From Trichococcus ilyis (GTDB taxonomy: Bacteria; Bacillota; Bacilli; Lactobacillales; Aerococcaceae), in NCBI RefSeq assembly GCF_900109135.1, contig NZ_FNYT01000019.1:1-58956 (forward strand): DNA of 58,956 nt. Reading direction: 5' to 3'. The notes below the pieces were generated by a model that did no database searches, was not told the DNA's origin, and worked only from the letters and a program-made list of their open reading frames with translations. Positions within the stretch are counted from its first letter, which is position 1. Each line of letters opens with the position of its first letter. Shown one piece after another: positions 49,319 to 57,996 of this stretch. The position numbers and the translations under genes are program-made.

Positions 49319-49443
49319 TATACTGAGGGTCAGTCCCTGTTTTCATTGTTGAAGGTGGAATGGATGATATGCCTTCAAAGGGTGTACACTAGTATCAAAG
49401 ATTAAATCAAGTAGATTAAATTTACTAAATATGAGGTAAAGGG
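49319..49443 (+). promoter_or_regulatory. rsgA leader and Shine-Dalgarno
   Basis: The leader contains TTGAAGG/CCTTCAA arms (about 49350-49377), a direct repeat AGATTAAAT, and GAGGT (49433-49437), six to nine bases before two ATC codons in frame with rsgA. An ATG (49431-49433) meets TAA after one further codon. Confidence 0.5.
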
Positions 49444-50523
49444 ATCATCACTGATAAATTTACAAATTTAGGCTTCGCGGACAGGTTCGCGCAGGAGGCG
49501 ACCCTTTATCCAGACCTGCATCCGGCAAGAGTCATCGCGCAGTACAAGGAATTGTACCGGGTCGCGACCGCCGAATCGGAGCTGCTGGCCGAAATATCCG
49601 GAAAAATGCGTCATGCCGCAGCCGAAATGTCGGACTATCCGGCGGTCGGCGACTTTGTGCTGATCGACCGCAATGAGGCAAGCCGGGACCATGCCATCAT
49701 CCATCATACGTTGACCAGGAAAAGTGTGATCATCCGGAAAGCTGCCGGGAAAGCCCATGATGTCCAGGTTGTGGCGGCGAACATCGATATCGCGTTCATC
49801 TGCATGTCGCTCAACAACGATTTTAATCTGCGCAGGCTCGAACGTTATCTTGCGATCGCCTGGGACAGCGGGGCAACGCCGGTGATCGTGCTGACGAAGG
49901 CGGATCTGTGCGCGGATATCCCGGAAAAACTGCGCGAAATCGAAACGATCGCTTTCGGTGTCGATGTGCTGGTCACATCGAGCTTGAGCGAGGACGGATA
50001 CACAGCCGTCCTGAAATACATTGTGCCGGGCCAGACCGTCGTTTTCATCGGCTCATCCGGTGTCGGTAAATCGACTTTGATCAACCGGATCCTTGGGGAG
50101 GACCTGAACGAAACGCGGGAAATCAGAAAGGACGACAAAGGACGGCATGCGACGACCCGACGCGAATTGTTCCTCGTTCCGACAGGCGGCTGCATCATCG
50201 ATACCCCGGGGATGCGCGAACTCGGTTTGGAAAGCGCAAACCTGACGAAGACCTTCGTCGACATCGACGAACTGGCGGCGCAGTGCAAATTCAAGGATTG
50301 CAAGCACGAAAAGGAACCGGGTTGTGCCGTCCAACAGGCGATCACGGAGGGCAAACTGACCGAAGAAAGGCTGCAGAGCTATCTGAAACTCAAGAAGGAA
50401 GCCAAGTACGAGGGCCTGAATTCCAGACAGATAGAGAAGGAAAAAATCAACACAATATTTGCCGATTTCGGCGGCATCAAGAATGCCCGAAATTTTGCCA
50501 AATCAAAGAATAAAGACAAATAA
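49444..50523 (+). CDS. rsgA: Ribosome small subunit-dependent GTPase RsgA, without a standard start codon
   Basis: This late 30S assembly GTPase has an N-terminal OB fold, a circularly permuted GTPase domain (VLTKAD, then the P-loop GSSGVGKSTLIN at about residue 203 and DTPGMREL) and a C-terminal zinc finger (CKFKDCKHEKEPGC). The conserved N-terminus (FTNLGFADRF...ARVIAQYKELYRV) is intact in frame only if translation begins at ATC 49444 or 49447. The first usual start codon, TTG 49552, would remove much of the OB fold. GAGGT at 49433 is well placed for the ATC. Alternatives are a one-base error or frameshift after ATG 49431. Confidence 0.85.
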   Translation: MITDKFTNLGFADRFAQEATLYPDLHPARVIAQYKELYRVATAESELLAEISGKMRHAAAEMSDYPAVGDFVLIDRNEASRDHAIIHHTLTRKSVIIRKAAGKAHDVQVVAANIDIAFICMSLNNDFNLRRLERYLAIAWDSGATPVIVLTKADLCADIPEKLREIETIAFGVDVLVTSSLSEDGYTAVLKYIVPGQTVVFIGSSGVGKSTLINRILGEDLNETREIRKDDKGRHATTRRELFLVPTGGCIIDTPGMRELGLESANLTKTFVDIDELAAQCKFKDCKHEKEPGCAVQQAITEGKLTEERLQSYLKLKKEAKYEGLNSRQIEKEKINTIFADFGGIKNARNFAKSKNKDK

Positions 50524-50542
50524 TAAATTTGGAGGAATCACA

Positions 50543-50863
50543 ATGAAATTAGGGATCATCATCGAAACAAAGGAATACGAAAAATCATGGAACGCCATGA
50601 GGTTTGCTGTGACTGCGAAGAAGACCGGCCATGAAGTGAAAGTCTTCCTGATGGGCGAAGCCGTCGAAATCGAGAACATGACCCACGAAAAATATGACGT
50701 AGCCGCACAAGTGCAGGCTTTTGCCGAACTGGACGGTGAAATACTGGCTTGCGGCACGTGCCTGAAGTCACGCAACATGGAAGGCTCGGACGTTTGCCCG
50801 ATCAGCACCATGATCGACTGCGTCCAGATGGTCGAATGGGCAGATAAGGTCGTTACTTTCTGA
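50543..50863 (+). CDS. DsrE-like small protein
   Basis: This 106-residue protein of the DsrE/DsrF-like fold has a first strand KLGIIIETKE, EVKVFLMGEAVE and a Cys-rich loop ILACGTCLKSR. Relatives handle sulfur transfer or act as peroxiredoxin partners; the CGTC pair could be redox active. GGAGG precedes the ATG. It follows rsgA by 19 bases, probably in one transcript. Confidence 0.85.
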   Translation: MKLGIIIETKEYEKSWNAMRFAVTAKKTGHEVKVFLMGEAVEIENMTHEKYDVAAQVQAFAELDGEILACGTCLKSRNMEGSDVCPISTMIDCVQMVEWADKVVTF

Positions 50864-50871
50864 GGAAACCT

Positions 50872-51084
50872 ATGAAACATTCTGCAAATAAACAGAGCAA
50901 TAAGAACAGAAAACGGATGAAAGAAAAAGAAATTGTTGAATATGGCAGTGATGAAAATTTTTTCTTTATAGTCGATTACACTCCCGGCGGAACTCCTTAC
51001 GGCATCACATGGGAACAGGCAGCAGAAGATGGACTTTTGGATTCTGAGGAAACGAATGAACCTGATCAGGACTTTCCTTTCTAG
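50872..51084 (+). CDS. Small hypothetical protein
   Basis: This 70-residue protein has a basic head (KQSNKNRKRMKEKE) and an acidic end (SEETNEPDQDFPF), around FFFIVDYTPGGTPYGITWEQAAE. It is not recognised. GAGGAAAC precedes the ATG and the gene lies between the DsrE-like and SWIM genes at short spacing, which supports it being real. Confidence 0.65.
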   Translation: MKHSANKQSNKNRKRMKEKEIVEYGSDENFFFIVDYTPGGTPYGITWEQAAEDGLLDSEETNEPDQDFPF

Positions 51085-51104
51085 GACAGGGGTGAAAAAC
51101 AACA

Positions 51105-52784
51105 GTGAATATCAACAATTTTCAAAATCTCATCAACCGAACCATTTTGGATAGAGGATACAATTATTATATGGGCGGCAATGTGGATGAGGATTATGTT
51201 CGAAGGGGCAACACCTACCTTTTTCAGGTTGAAGGACGCGACAATTATGAAGTGACAGTAGAGATTGACGATATGGGAGAAATCATCCACTCCGAATGTG
51301 ATTGTCCTTACGATCTTGGCCCTGTATGCAAGCACGAAGCGGCAGTATTTTTTCAGCTCGCCGAAATCATCAACAACGGAAGCGTCAAATGGGACACAAA
51401 GGAGGCCTCAACTAAGCAACCCGGAATCGAAGAGGTATTGAACAGTCTCCCTAAAGAAGAGTTGATAAAAATAATAATGGCTATATCCTTTAAAGATGCA
51501 ACATTAGAAAAAAGTTTGCTCGTGACGTATTCGAAAGGGGATAGGGAAGAGGAACTAGCGAAATGTGCCAAGTTTATGCAAGCCGTCGTCAGAAAATATG
51601 CAGGCAGAGGCGGAGTTATTGAATACCCAAAAGTCAGTGCTTTTGCGGATGAGATAGGGAGTCTCCTGGAAAAGGCGAAAAAAACTGAAGACAGCCTATT
51701 AGCTTTGGATATCATTATCCTGCTCCTTCATGAAGCAGTGGAAGCCTACCAATACGCAGATGATTCTTATGGCGATATAGGAGGGCTTGTCTCGGATTGC
51801 TTTGAGGTGATGGAAGATCTTGTCCTCGGCGAAAAACTTGCCGCTAGCTCCTTAAAGCAAAAACTGTTCAATAGACTCTTGGAAGACAGTGATGGCGCAA
51901 TCTATGAGGATTGGCAAGAATACACAATCGATATTCTCAGATTGTGCGCGGAAGTTGCGGATACAGAAGAGTTAAGAGTCAAGCTAAAGAGCAAAATAAT
52001 GGCCTATTTCAACAACAGCACTACTGATGACTATCGAACGTATTATACTGAAAGGTTGCTGCACATTTTGCATAGATTGCTTGTCGTCTATGGGACAGAA
52101 GCTGAAGCGGTGCAATTCGAGGAGGATAACAGTGCATACGCATCCTTCCGGAAGTTGCTGATCGAGAGAGCCAACAAAGAGAAAAACTTCGAAAAAGTCA
52201 TCGCACTGGCGCTGGATGGGGAAAAATCAGACAAAGGATATGCTGGCAGAATATCCGATTGGAAGGAAATCCGCTACGATGCTTACAAAAAATTGTCCTT
52301 AAAAATTGAACAGGCGCGTTTGGCAAAGGAACTGCTTTTTGATGGCAAATTTGACTATTATCAGGAACTTAAAGAGTTGAATACCGAGGATGAAACAACG
52401 TTTTATAGCAAATTAAAAACGTCTTTGAAAAACGATCAGCGTTGGCAAGCCAACAGCGTGTATCTTAGTCTGATTAAATATGAAAAAGATACGGATGAAA
52501 TCATGGCGTATGTCAAAGAACATCCACAATACATCGTAGATTATGCAGACCTATTGAAGGAAGACTATAAGGATGATGTGGTGATTCTCTATGCGAACCA
52601 TATAAGATCCGCAGCTGATTCATCCTCGAAAAGAACTGCCTATCAAGATGTCTGCAGCCTGATCAGACGGTACCAAAAAATTGCCGGAAATAAAAGTGCA
52701 ACTGGATTGGTGAACGAACTGCTTCTGCGTCACAAGAAAAAGCGTGCTTTCGTGGACGAACTCGGCAAGATAAATTCTGTATAA
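51105..52784 (+). CDS. SWIM zinc-finger protein
   Basis: This 559-residue protein has an N-terminal SWIM domain (CxCx(n)CxH: SECDCPYDLGPVCKHEA, about residues 60-80). The rest is a long, mostly helical region of probable TPR-like repeats. SWIM domains bind zinc and can bind DNA or proteins; in bacteria they often accompany Snf2-type helicases, but none is here. The start is GTG 51105, with CAGGGGTG upstream. Function unknown. Confidence 0.85.
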   Translation: MNINNFQNLINRTILDRGYNYYMGGNVDEDYVRRGNTYLFQVEGRDNYEVTVEIDDMGEIIHSECDCPYDLGPVCKHEAAVFFQLAEIINNGSVKWDTKEASTKQPGIEEVLNSLPKEELIKIIMAISFKDATLEKSLLVTYSKGDREEELAKCAKFMQAVVRKYAGRGGVIEYPKVSAFADEIGSLLEKAKKTEDSLLALDIIILLLHEAVEAYQYADDSYGDIGGLVSDCFEVMEDLVLGEKLAASSLKQKLFNRLLEDSDGAIYEDWQEYTIDILRLCAEVADTEELRVKLKSKIMAYFNNSTTDDYRTYYTERLLHILHRLLVVYGTEAEAVQFEEDNSAYASFRKLLIERANKEKNFEKVIALALDGEKSDKGYAGRISDWKEIRYDAYKKLSLKIEQARLAKELLFDGKFDYYQELKELNTEDETTFYSKLKTSLKNDQRWQANSVYLSLIKYEKDTDEIMAYVKEHPQYIVDYADLLKEDYKDDVVILYANHIRSAADSSSKRTAYQDVCSLIRRYQKIAGNKSATGLVNELLLRHKKKRAFVDELGKINSV

Positions 52785-52827
52785 TTTCTGTTTCGCTATT
52801 GAACAATCCCGTTAATATCGTATGATA

Positions 52828-52858
52828 AAAGTATCTTCTTAGGAAAGGTACTTTTTTT
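52828..52858 (+). terminator. Rho-independent terminator
   Basis: AAAGTATC and GGTACTTT form a short stem with T7, after the SWIM gene. Confidence 0.6.
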
Positions 52859-53062
52859 GTTGCATATGGTTGGTGACGCATACAAAGGGTGCCTTTGCAG
52901 GATTACCATAACGTGTAGGGTAAGGAGCAGGTAATTTGAAATTTAGTGCTGCCGCATTCTCGTGACTTCAGTCATGAGTTAGGCAGCAAGGTCTGGTTTC
53001 ATTCTTCTAAGTTTGCGAACGCATGTTCGCGGGTGTATAATGAAGCCAAAGAGGTGAGCGTC

Positions 53063-54163
53063 ATGCTAAAAGCCTATCAGTACCGTTTGTATCCCAATCA
53101 GGAACAGAAAATCTATTTCGCCAATTGTTTTGGCTCCGCACGGTTCATCTTCAATCAGATGTTGGCTGACCGAAAGGAAATTTATGAAGCATACAAAGAC
53201 GACAAGGAACTGCTGAAATCCATCAAGCCGAGGACCTATACGTCCTTCAAAGAAGAATTTCCATTCCTGAAAGAAGTGGACAATTTGGCTCTGGCAAATG
53301 CCGGCCAAAACCTGAATAAAGCCTACCAGAACTTCTTCCGCGACAAATCCGTCGGTTTCCCGAAATTCAAAGCCAAGCACAAATCAAGGGCTTCCTATAC
53401 CACCAACAACCAGGGCGGAACCATCCGCATCGAAAACGGAAAAATCAGACTGCCGAAGATTGGTTCCGTCACAATCAAACAGCACCGGGATTTTGATGGG
53501 CTGATCAAGTCCTGCACCGTTTCCATGAATAAGGCCGGTAACTTCTTCATATCCATTTTGGTGGAACAGGAAACAACAGAATGGCTGCCGGCGGAACACA
53601 AAATCGGCATCGATCTCGGCATTTCCGACTTCGCCGTCACCACAAACGATGCGGGCAACAGTGAAAAACACCCGAACCCGAAATGTCTGTGGAGGTCCGA
53701 AAAGAGAATCAAGAAAGCCCAACGCGCCTTGTCGCGTAAGCAAAAAGGCAGCAAGAACCGGGAAAAGGCACGCTTGGTTCTGGCCAAGAAACATGAAAAG
53801 ATTGCGAACCAGCGTAAGGACTTCCTGCACAACCTCTCCAACCAAATCACGGACGAAAACCAAGTCATCGTGATCGAGACGTTGCGGAGCTCGAATCTGA
53901 TGAAGAACCACAAACTTGCGAAAGCAATCGGGGATGTCAGTTGGTTCGAATTCAGCCGACAGTTGATGTACAAAGCGGAATGGAAAGGCCGGACGCTCAT
54001 CAAGGCGGACAGGTTCTATCCGTCCAGCCAAATCTGTTCCGCTTGCGGACACCGCGACGGCAAGAAGGCCTTACATGTCCGTGCTTGGACCTGTCCGAAC
54101 TGCGGCATAACCCATGACCGGGACATCAATGCCAGCAAGAACCTCTTGGCTTTGGCCAAGTAA
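53063..54163 (+). CDS. tnpB: TnpB RNA-guided endonuclease (IS200/IS605 family)
   Basis: This 366-residue protein is the ancestor-type of Cas12 nucleases. It cuts DNA matching a guide from the element's right end, which helps the element persist. RuvC residues are present: Asp in IGIDLGISDF, Glu in VIVIETLRSSN and Asp in HDRDINASKN. A four-Cys zinc finger CSACG...CPNC lies between the last two. It starts MLKAYQYRLYPNQEQ, the usual opening, with GAGGTGA upstream. All key residues are intact. Confidence 0.95.
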   Translation: MLKAYQYRLYPNQEQKIYFANCFGSARFIFNQMLADRKEIYEAYKDDKELLKSIKPRTYTSFKEEFPFLKEVDNLALANAGQNLNKAYQNFFRDKSVGFPKFKAKHKSRASYTTNNQGGTIRIENGKIRLPKIGSVTIKQHRDFDGLIKSCTVSMNKAGNFFISILVEQETTEWLPAEHKIGIDLGISDFAVTTNDAGNSEKHPNPKCLWRSEKRIKKAQRALSRKQKGSKNREKARLVLAKKHEKIANQRKDFLHNLSNQITDENQVIVIETLRSSNLMKNHKLAKAIGDVSWFEFSRQLMYKAEWKGRTLIKADRFYPSSQICSACGHRDGKKALHVRAWTCPNCGITHDRDINASKNLLALAK

Positions 54164-54910
<747 letters not shown>

Positions 54911-54950
54911 ACCGTCCTTGTCACGGGTAATCTCAATTTAAACAGCATGA

Positions 54951-54976
54951 AGCTCCCCATCAGAAATGATATTGGG
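54951..54976 (+). terminator. Terminator of the glycosidase remnant
   Basis: CTCCCCAT, a 10-base loop, ATTGGGGAG and T residues. Confidence 0.85.
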
Positions 54977-55144
54977 GAGTTTTTTGTTGTGAAATAAAGC
55001 TCCTTCTAGTCGGTAAAATGGTAGAATGAGGTCAGATAATGAGAGGGCTTACTTGAACCGGAATAACATTATTAGAATGCAAGGACAGCCAAAAATTGTT
55101 TGTTCCCGAGGGCCTATTTCCCATACTTACCTTTTAGTGCGTAA

Positions 55145-55172
55145 TTTACAGCCTGGAAATTCGTGCTAGACT
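55145..55172 (+). promoter_or_regulatory. Promoter candidate of the lectin-like gene
   Basis: TTTACA (55145-55150), 16 bases, TAGACT (55167-55172) lies about 45 bases before the gene. The rest of 54977-55144 shows no gene. Confidence 0.5.
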
Positions 55173-55218
55173 GATGCTAAGAACAGCACAAATAAATCAT
55201 TCAAAGGGGAAGAAAAGT

Positions 55219-55830
55219 ATGAACGTAGCCATGAACGCAGAAAATTTTATCCCGGTAAATTCCTTCATCAGCAACATTGATTTTGACGGAACCGAAGTGC
55301 TCAGGGTCATCAAAGATCCGAAAATCGAAGCTTTTGATGAGCCGACCTACGCGAAAGTGAGCGGCAGCACGTTCAAGAACGGCACTGTCGAGGTGAAAGT
55401 GCTGAGCCGTCTGTTGCCTTACGCTCCAGAATTCGCCAGGGGCTTTCTTGGCATCGCCTTCCGCATCAACGGAAATGACGAGCAGTTCGAATCGCTTTAC
55501 ATCCGTCCTACGAACGGCCGGAATGAGAGCCAATTGCGAAGGAACCGCTCCACCCAATATTTTTCGTACCCTGATTTCAAATTCGACCGTTCCAGAGCCG
55601 AAAGTCCGGGCGAGTACGAATCATATGCTGACATGGGGTTGGATGAATGGATCGAACTGAAGATCAAGGTGGAGGGCGAACATGCGGAACTGTATGTGAA
55701 CAATTCGAAGTATCCAGTATTGGTGGTCAACGACCTGAAGCTCGGGCCGGATGCGGAAGGCGCCGTTGCGCTTTGGGTTGAGGAAGGCACGGAAGGCTTC
55801 TTCAAGGACCTGAAGTTCAATCCGAGCTGA
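55219..55830 (+). CDS. Concanavalin-A-like (DUF1080/LamG-type) domain protein
   Basis: This 203-residue protein has no signal peptide and a beta-rich jelly-roll pattern: FKNGTVEVKVLSRLLP, GFLGIAFRINGNDEQFESLYIRPTNGR, WIELKIKVEGEHAELYVNN, GAVALWVEEGTEGFFKDLKF. This pattern is typical of concanavalin-A-like glucanase/lectin domains. Sugar binding is likely but unproven. AAGGGGAAG precedes ATG 55219. Confidence 0.7.
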   Translation: MNVAMNAENFIPVNSFISNIDFDGTEVLRVIKDPKIEAFDEPTYAKVSGSTFKNGTVEVKVLSRLLPYAPEFARGFLGIAFRINGNDEQFESLYIRPTNGRNESQLRRNRSTQYFSYPDFKFDRSRAESPGEYESYADMGLDEWIELKIKVEGEHAELYVNNSKYPVLVVNDLKLGPDAEGAVALWVEEGTEGFFKDLKFNPS

Positions 55831-55884
55831 GGCAGTAATTTTTTGATGACTCCGCGGAAAGTTCCGGGAAGGGGAGGGATTCCT

Positions 55885-56697
55885 ATGTTGGGCGCGATCA
55901 TCGGGGACATCGTCGGTTCCCGTTTCGAGTGGCACAATCACAAAGACAAACATTTTGAATTGTTTACGGAGGATTGCCGGATGACGGACGACAGCATCAT
56001 GACGCTCGCAGTTGCCAAGGCCCTGATGGAAACGGAGAAGGCAAGCGCACGCGACAGCAATGATTATGATCCCTTGCTTGCAAGAATGAGTGTCACATAT
56101 ATGCAAAAATTCGGGCGCCGTTATCCCGAGTGCGGCTTCAGCCGGGCTTTCTTCCAATGGATCGTCAGCGATGACCCGCAGCCATACAACAGCTTCGGCA
56201 ACGGAGCGGCGATGCGGATCAGCCCGGTCGCCCATACCGCAAAGTCGGAAGAAGAAGTTCGCCGACTTTCCGCAGCGGTAACCGGGGTATCGCACAACCA
56301 CGCAGAGGGCCTCAAAGGTGCGGAAGCCACCGCGATGGCTATCTATTTGGCGCGCTCCGGTTCATCCAAAGAAGAAATCAGGAACAGGATCGGCGCCAAC
56401 TATTACACGCTGGGTTTCACGCTGGACGGAATCAGGGGCGCCTACCGCTTCACCACCGATTGCCAAGCGACTGTCCCACAGGCGATCGAAGCTTTCCTCG
56501 AATCCGCTTCGTACGAGGATGCCATCCGCAATGCGGTTTCGCTGGGAGGGGACAGCGATACGTTGGCCGCCATTGCCGGTGCGGTCGCGGAAGCCCATTA
56601 CGGGATTCCGGAACAAATGAAACAACGGGCGCTGGCCTATTTCGATCCGGAATTGCTTTCGGTATATCAGGATTGGGTTCGCTTCACAAGAAACTAA
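55885..56697 (+). CDS. ADP-ribosylglycohydrolase family protein
   Basis: This 270-residue all-helical DraG-type hydrolase removes ADP-ribose from proteins or other acceptors. Metal-binding motifs are present: GAIIGDIVGSRFEW, MTDDSIMTLAVA near the start and SLGGDSDTLAAIAGAVAEA near the end. No ADP-ribosyltransferase or macrodomain partner is adjacent. GGGGAGGG sets the start at ATG 55885; the upstream codons in the same frame are not family-like. Confidence 0.92.
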   Translation: MLGAIIGDIVGSRFEWHNHKDKHFELFTEDCRMTDDSIMTLAVAKALMETEKASARDSNDYDPLLARMSVTYMQKFGRRYPECGFSRAFFQWIVSDDPQPYNSFGNGAAMRISPVAHTAKSEEEVRRLSAAVTGVSHNHAEGLKGAEATAMAIYLARSGSSKEEIRNRIGANYYTLGFTLDGIRGAYRFTTDCQATVPQAIEAFLESASYEDAIRNAVSLGGDSDTLAAIAGAVAEAHYGIPEQMKQRALAYFDPELLSVYQDWVRFTRN

Positions 56698-56707
56698 AAG
56701 TCGATAG

Positions 56708-56736
56708 AAGAGGCTGGTACACAACCCCAGCCTCTT
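56708..56736 (+). terminator. Rho-independent terminator
   Basis: AGAGGCTGG, a short loop, CCAGCCTCTTTC, after the ADP-ribosylglycohydrolase gene. Confidence 0.8.
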
Positions 56737-56787
56737 TCGTCGTTATCCGCTAATTTTTTCTCCGTCATTCTTCAAAATCGATAACGG

Positions 56788-56945
56788 TATTTTTCTTCTC
56801 CGGCGAACGAAGGCCTCGCCGGCGTTCAGGCTGCATGCCGCTTGCGACCTCCGATAAGCGGTGCTTCTTCGGAGGTGAGGCCGAAAGTTACCGGTGTTCT
56901 CCGGAGAGGGATCTTTCCCCGGAGGTGTGCACACATTCCGTTGAT
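56788..56945. repeat. CCGG-rich repeat, copy B
   Basis: TTCTCCGG, then GACCTCCGATAAGCGGTGCTT, TTCGGAGGTGAGGCCG and a second TTCTCCGG form nested complementary stems. The same ordered blocks occur in copy A (18075-18175). It lies downstream of both the ADP-ribosylglycohydrolase and the converging LysR gene. Confidence 0.5.
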
Positions 56946-56972
56946 CTCCTTCGATTGGCTTTTTTTGGTGTG

Positions 56973-57842
56973 TCAAGGCAAAGAAGTGGTGTTGCGCATC
57001 AAAAAGGCAAGGAAGTGCTTGCAGGCGATCGGCAAGGTCTGCTGTTCCTTCATGACGAGGCCGATTTTTCTCGTGACAGCCGGTTCGATTGGGAGAATGG
57101 CGACATCGTAATTCGTCTTGCGCAAGACGAGTTCCGGCAGGATGCTGATGCCAAGGCCCGTTTCGATCATCGACAAAATCGAGTAGTCGTCGTGGACGCG
57201 CAAGGTGATGTCCGGTTCCAGCCCGAGCGCGCGGAATGCCTCCAACGGTTCGCTGAGGTTGCCTTCCTCCAGCAGCAGGAACGGTTCCTTCGCCAATTCC
57301 TCCAGCGTGACGGAAGGGCGGGCAGCCAAGGTGTGGTCTGCCGGGACTACGGCACGCAGTTCGCCTTCTTTGATGAATTGCGTTTCCAGTCCGCTGACGG
57401 CGTCTGGATTGACGAACCCGAAGTCGACTTCGCCGGTCCGCACCCATTCAGGGATGCTGGTGTAATCGCCCTGATGCAGGACAAAGCGGACTTTGGGATA
57501 AAGCTCCTGGAAGTGCTTGATCAGGCCCGGCAGCCAATGGCAGGAGATGCTGGAGATGGTTCCGATGCGGATAAGCCCCGTTTCCAACCCTTTGATTTCA
57601 TCGGCTTTTTCCTGCATCGCCTGATGCTGAAAAACGGCCCGCTGGATGAACGGGTAGAGTTCTTCGCCTTCGAGCGTCAGGCGGATGCCGACCCGGGAGC
57701 GGTACAGCAGTTTTATGGCCAATTCCTCTTCAAGCGAGGCGATTATCTGGCTGACGGCCGATTGGGTGTAGCCGAGTTTGTCCGCGGCTTTCGTGAAGCT
57801 GCCGAGTTCGACGATTTTTTGGAGCACAAGCAATCTTTTCAT
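56973..57842 (-). CDS. LysR family transcriptional regulator
   Basis: This 289-residue regulator has an N-terminal winged helix (KRLLVLQKIVELGSFTKAADKLGYTQSAVSQIIASLE, about 1-60), a linker helix and a two-lobed effector-binding domain (about 90-285). LysR proteins usually control a divergent neighbour, but the divergent side is now an insertion element. The ATG at 57842 is preferred to 57851 for its spacing from AAAGGT. Effector unknown. Confidence 0.92.
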   Translation of the reverse strand: MKRLLVLQKIVELGSFTKAADKLGYTQSAVSQIIASLEEELAIKLLYRSRVGIRLTLEGEELYPFIQRAVFQHQAMQEKADEIKGLETGLIRIGTISSISCHWLPGLIKHFQELYPKVRFVLHQGDYTSIPEWVRTGEVDFGFVNPDAVSGLETQFIKEGELRAVVPADHTLAARPSVTLEELAKEPFLLLEEGNLSEPLEAFRALGLEPDITLRVHDDYSILSMIETGLGISILPELVLRKTNYDVAILPIEPAVTRKIGLVMKEQQTLPIACKHFLAFLMRNTTSLP

Positions 57843-57920
57843 GGCACACATTACCTTTTCTTATATTGGTATTAGAACTATTTGTTTTACTGATGTTTCC
57901 TTTCAGTATATAGTGGATAA

Positions 57921-57996
57921 TTGAACTACTCCCACCTATGCTTATGCTTAGAGGTGGAAGATTCCTAAAAACTCCGACCTATCGGTCAGATTCTCG
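57921..57996 (-). ncRNA. Candidate omega RNA 3' end of element 2
   Basis: This non-coding stretch between the tnpB stop and the right end carries the CCACCT/AGGTGG hairpin (57930-57957). The guide following it would read TTATCCACTATATACTGAAA, from the LysR upstream region. Expression is inferred from the family. Confidence 0.5.

Noticed and set aside
55843-55884. Upstream ATG for the ADP-ribosylglycohydrolase
   Set aside because: The extra codons are not family-like, and GGGGAGGG is positioned for ATG 55885.
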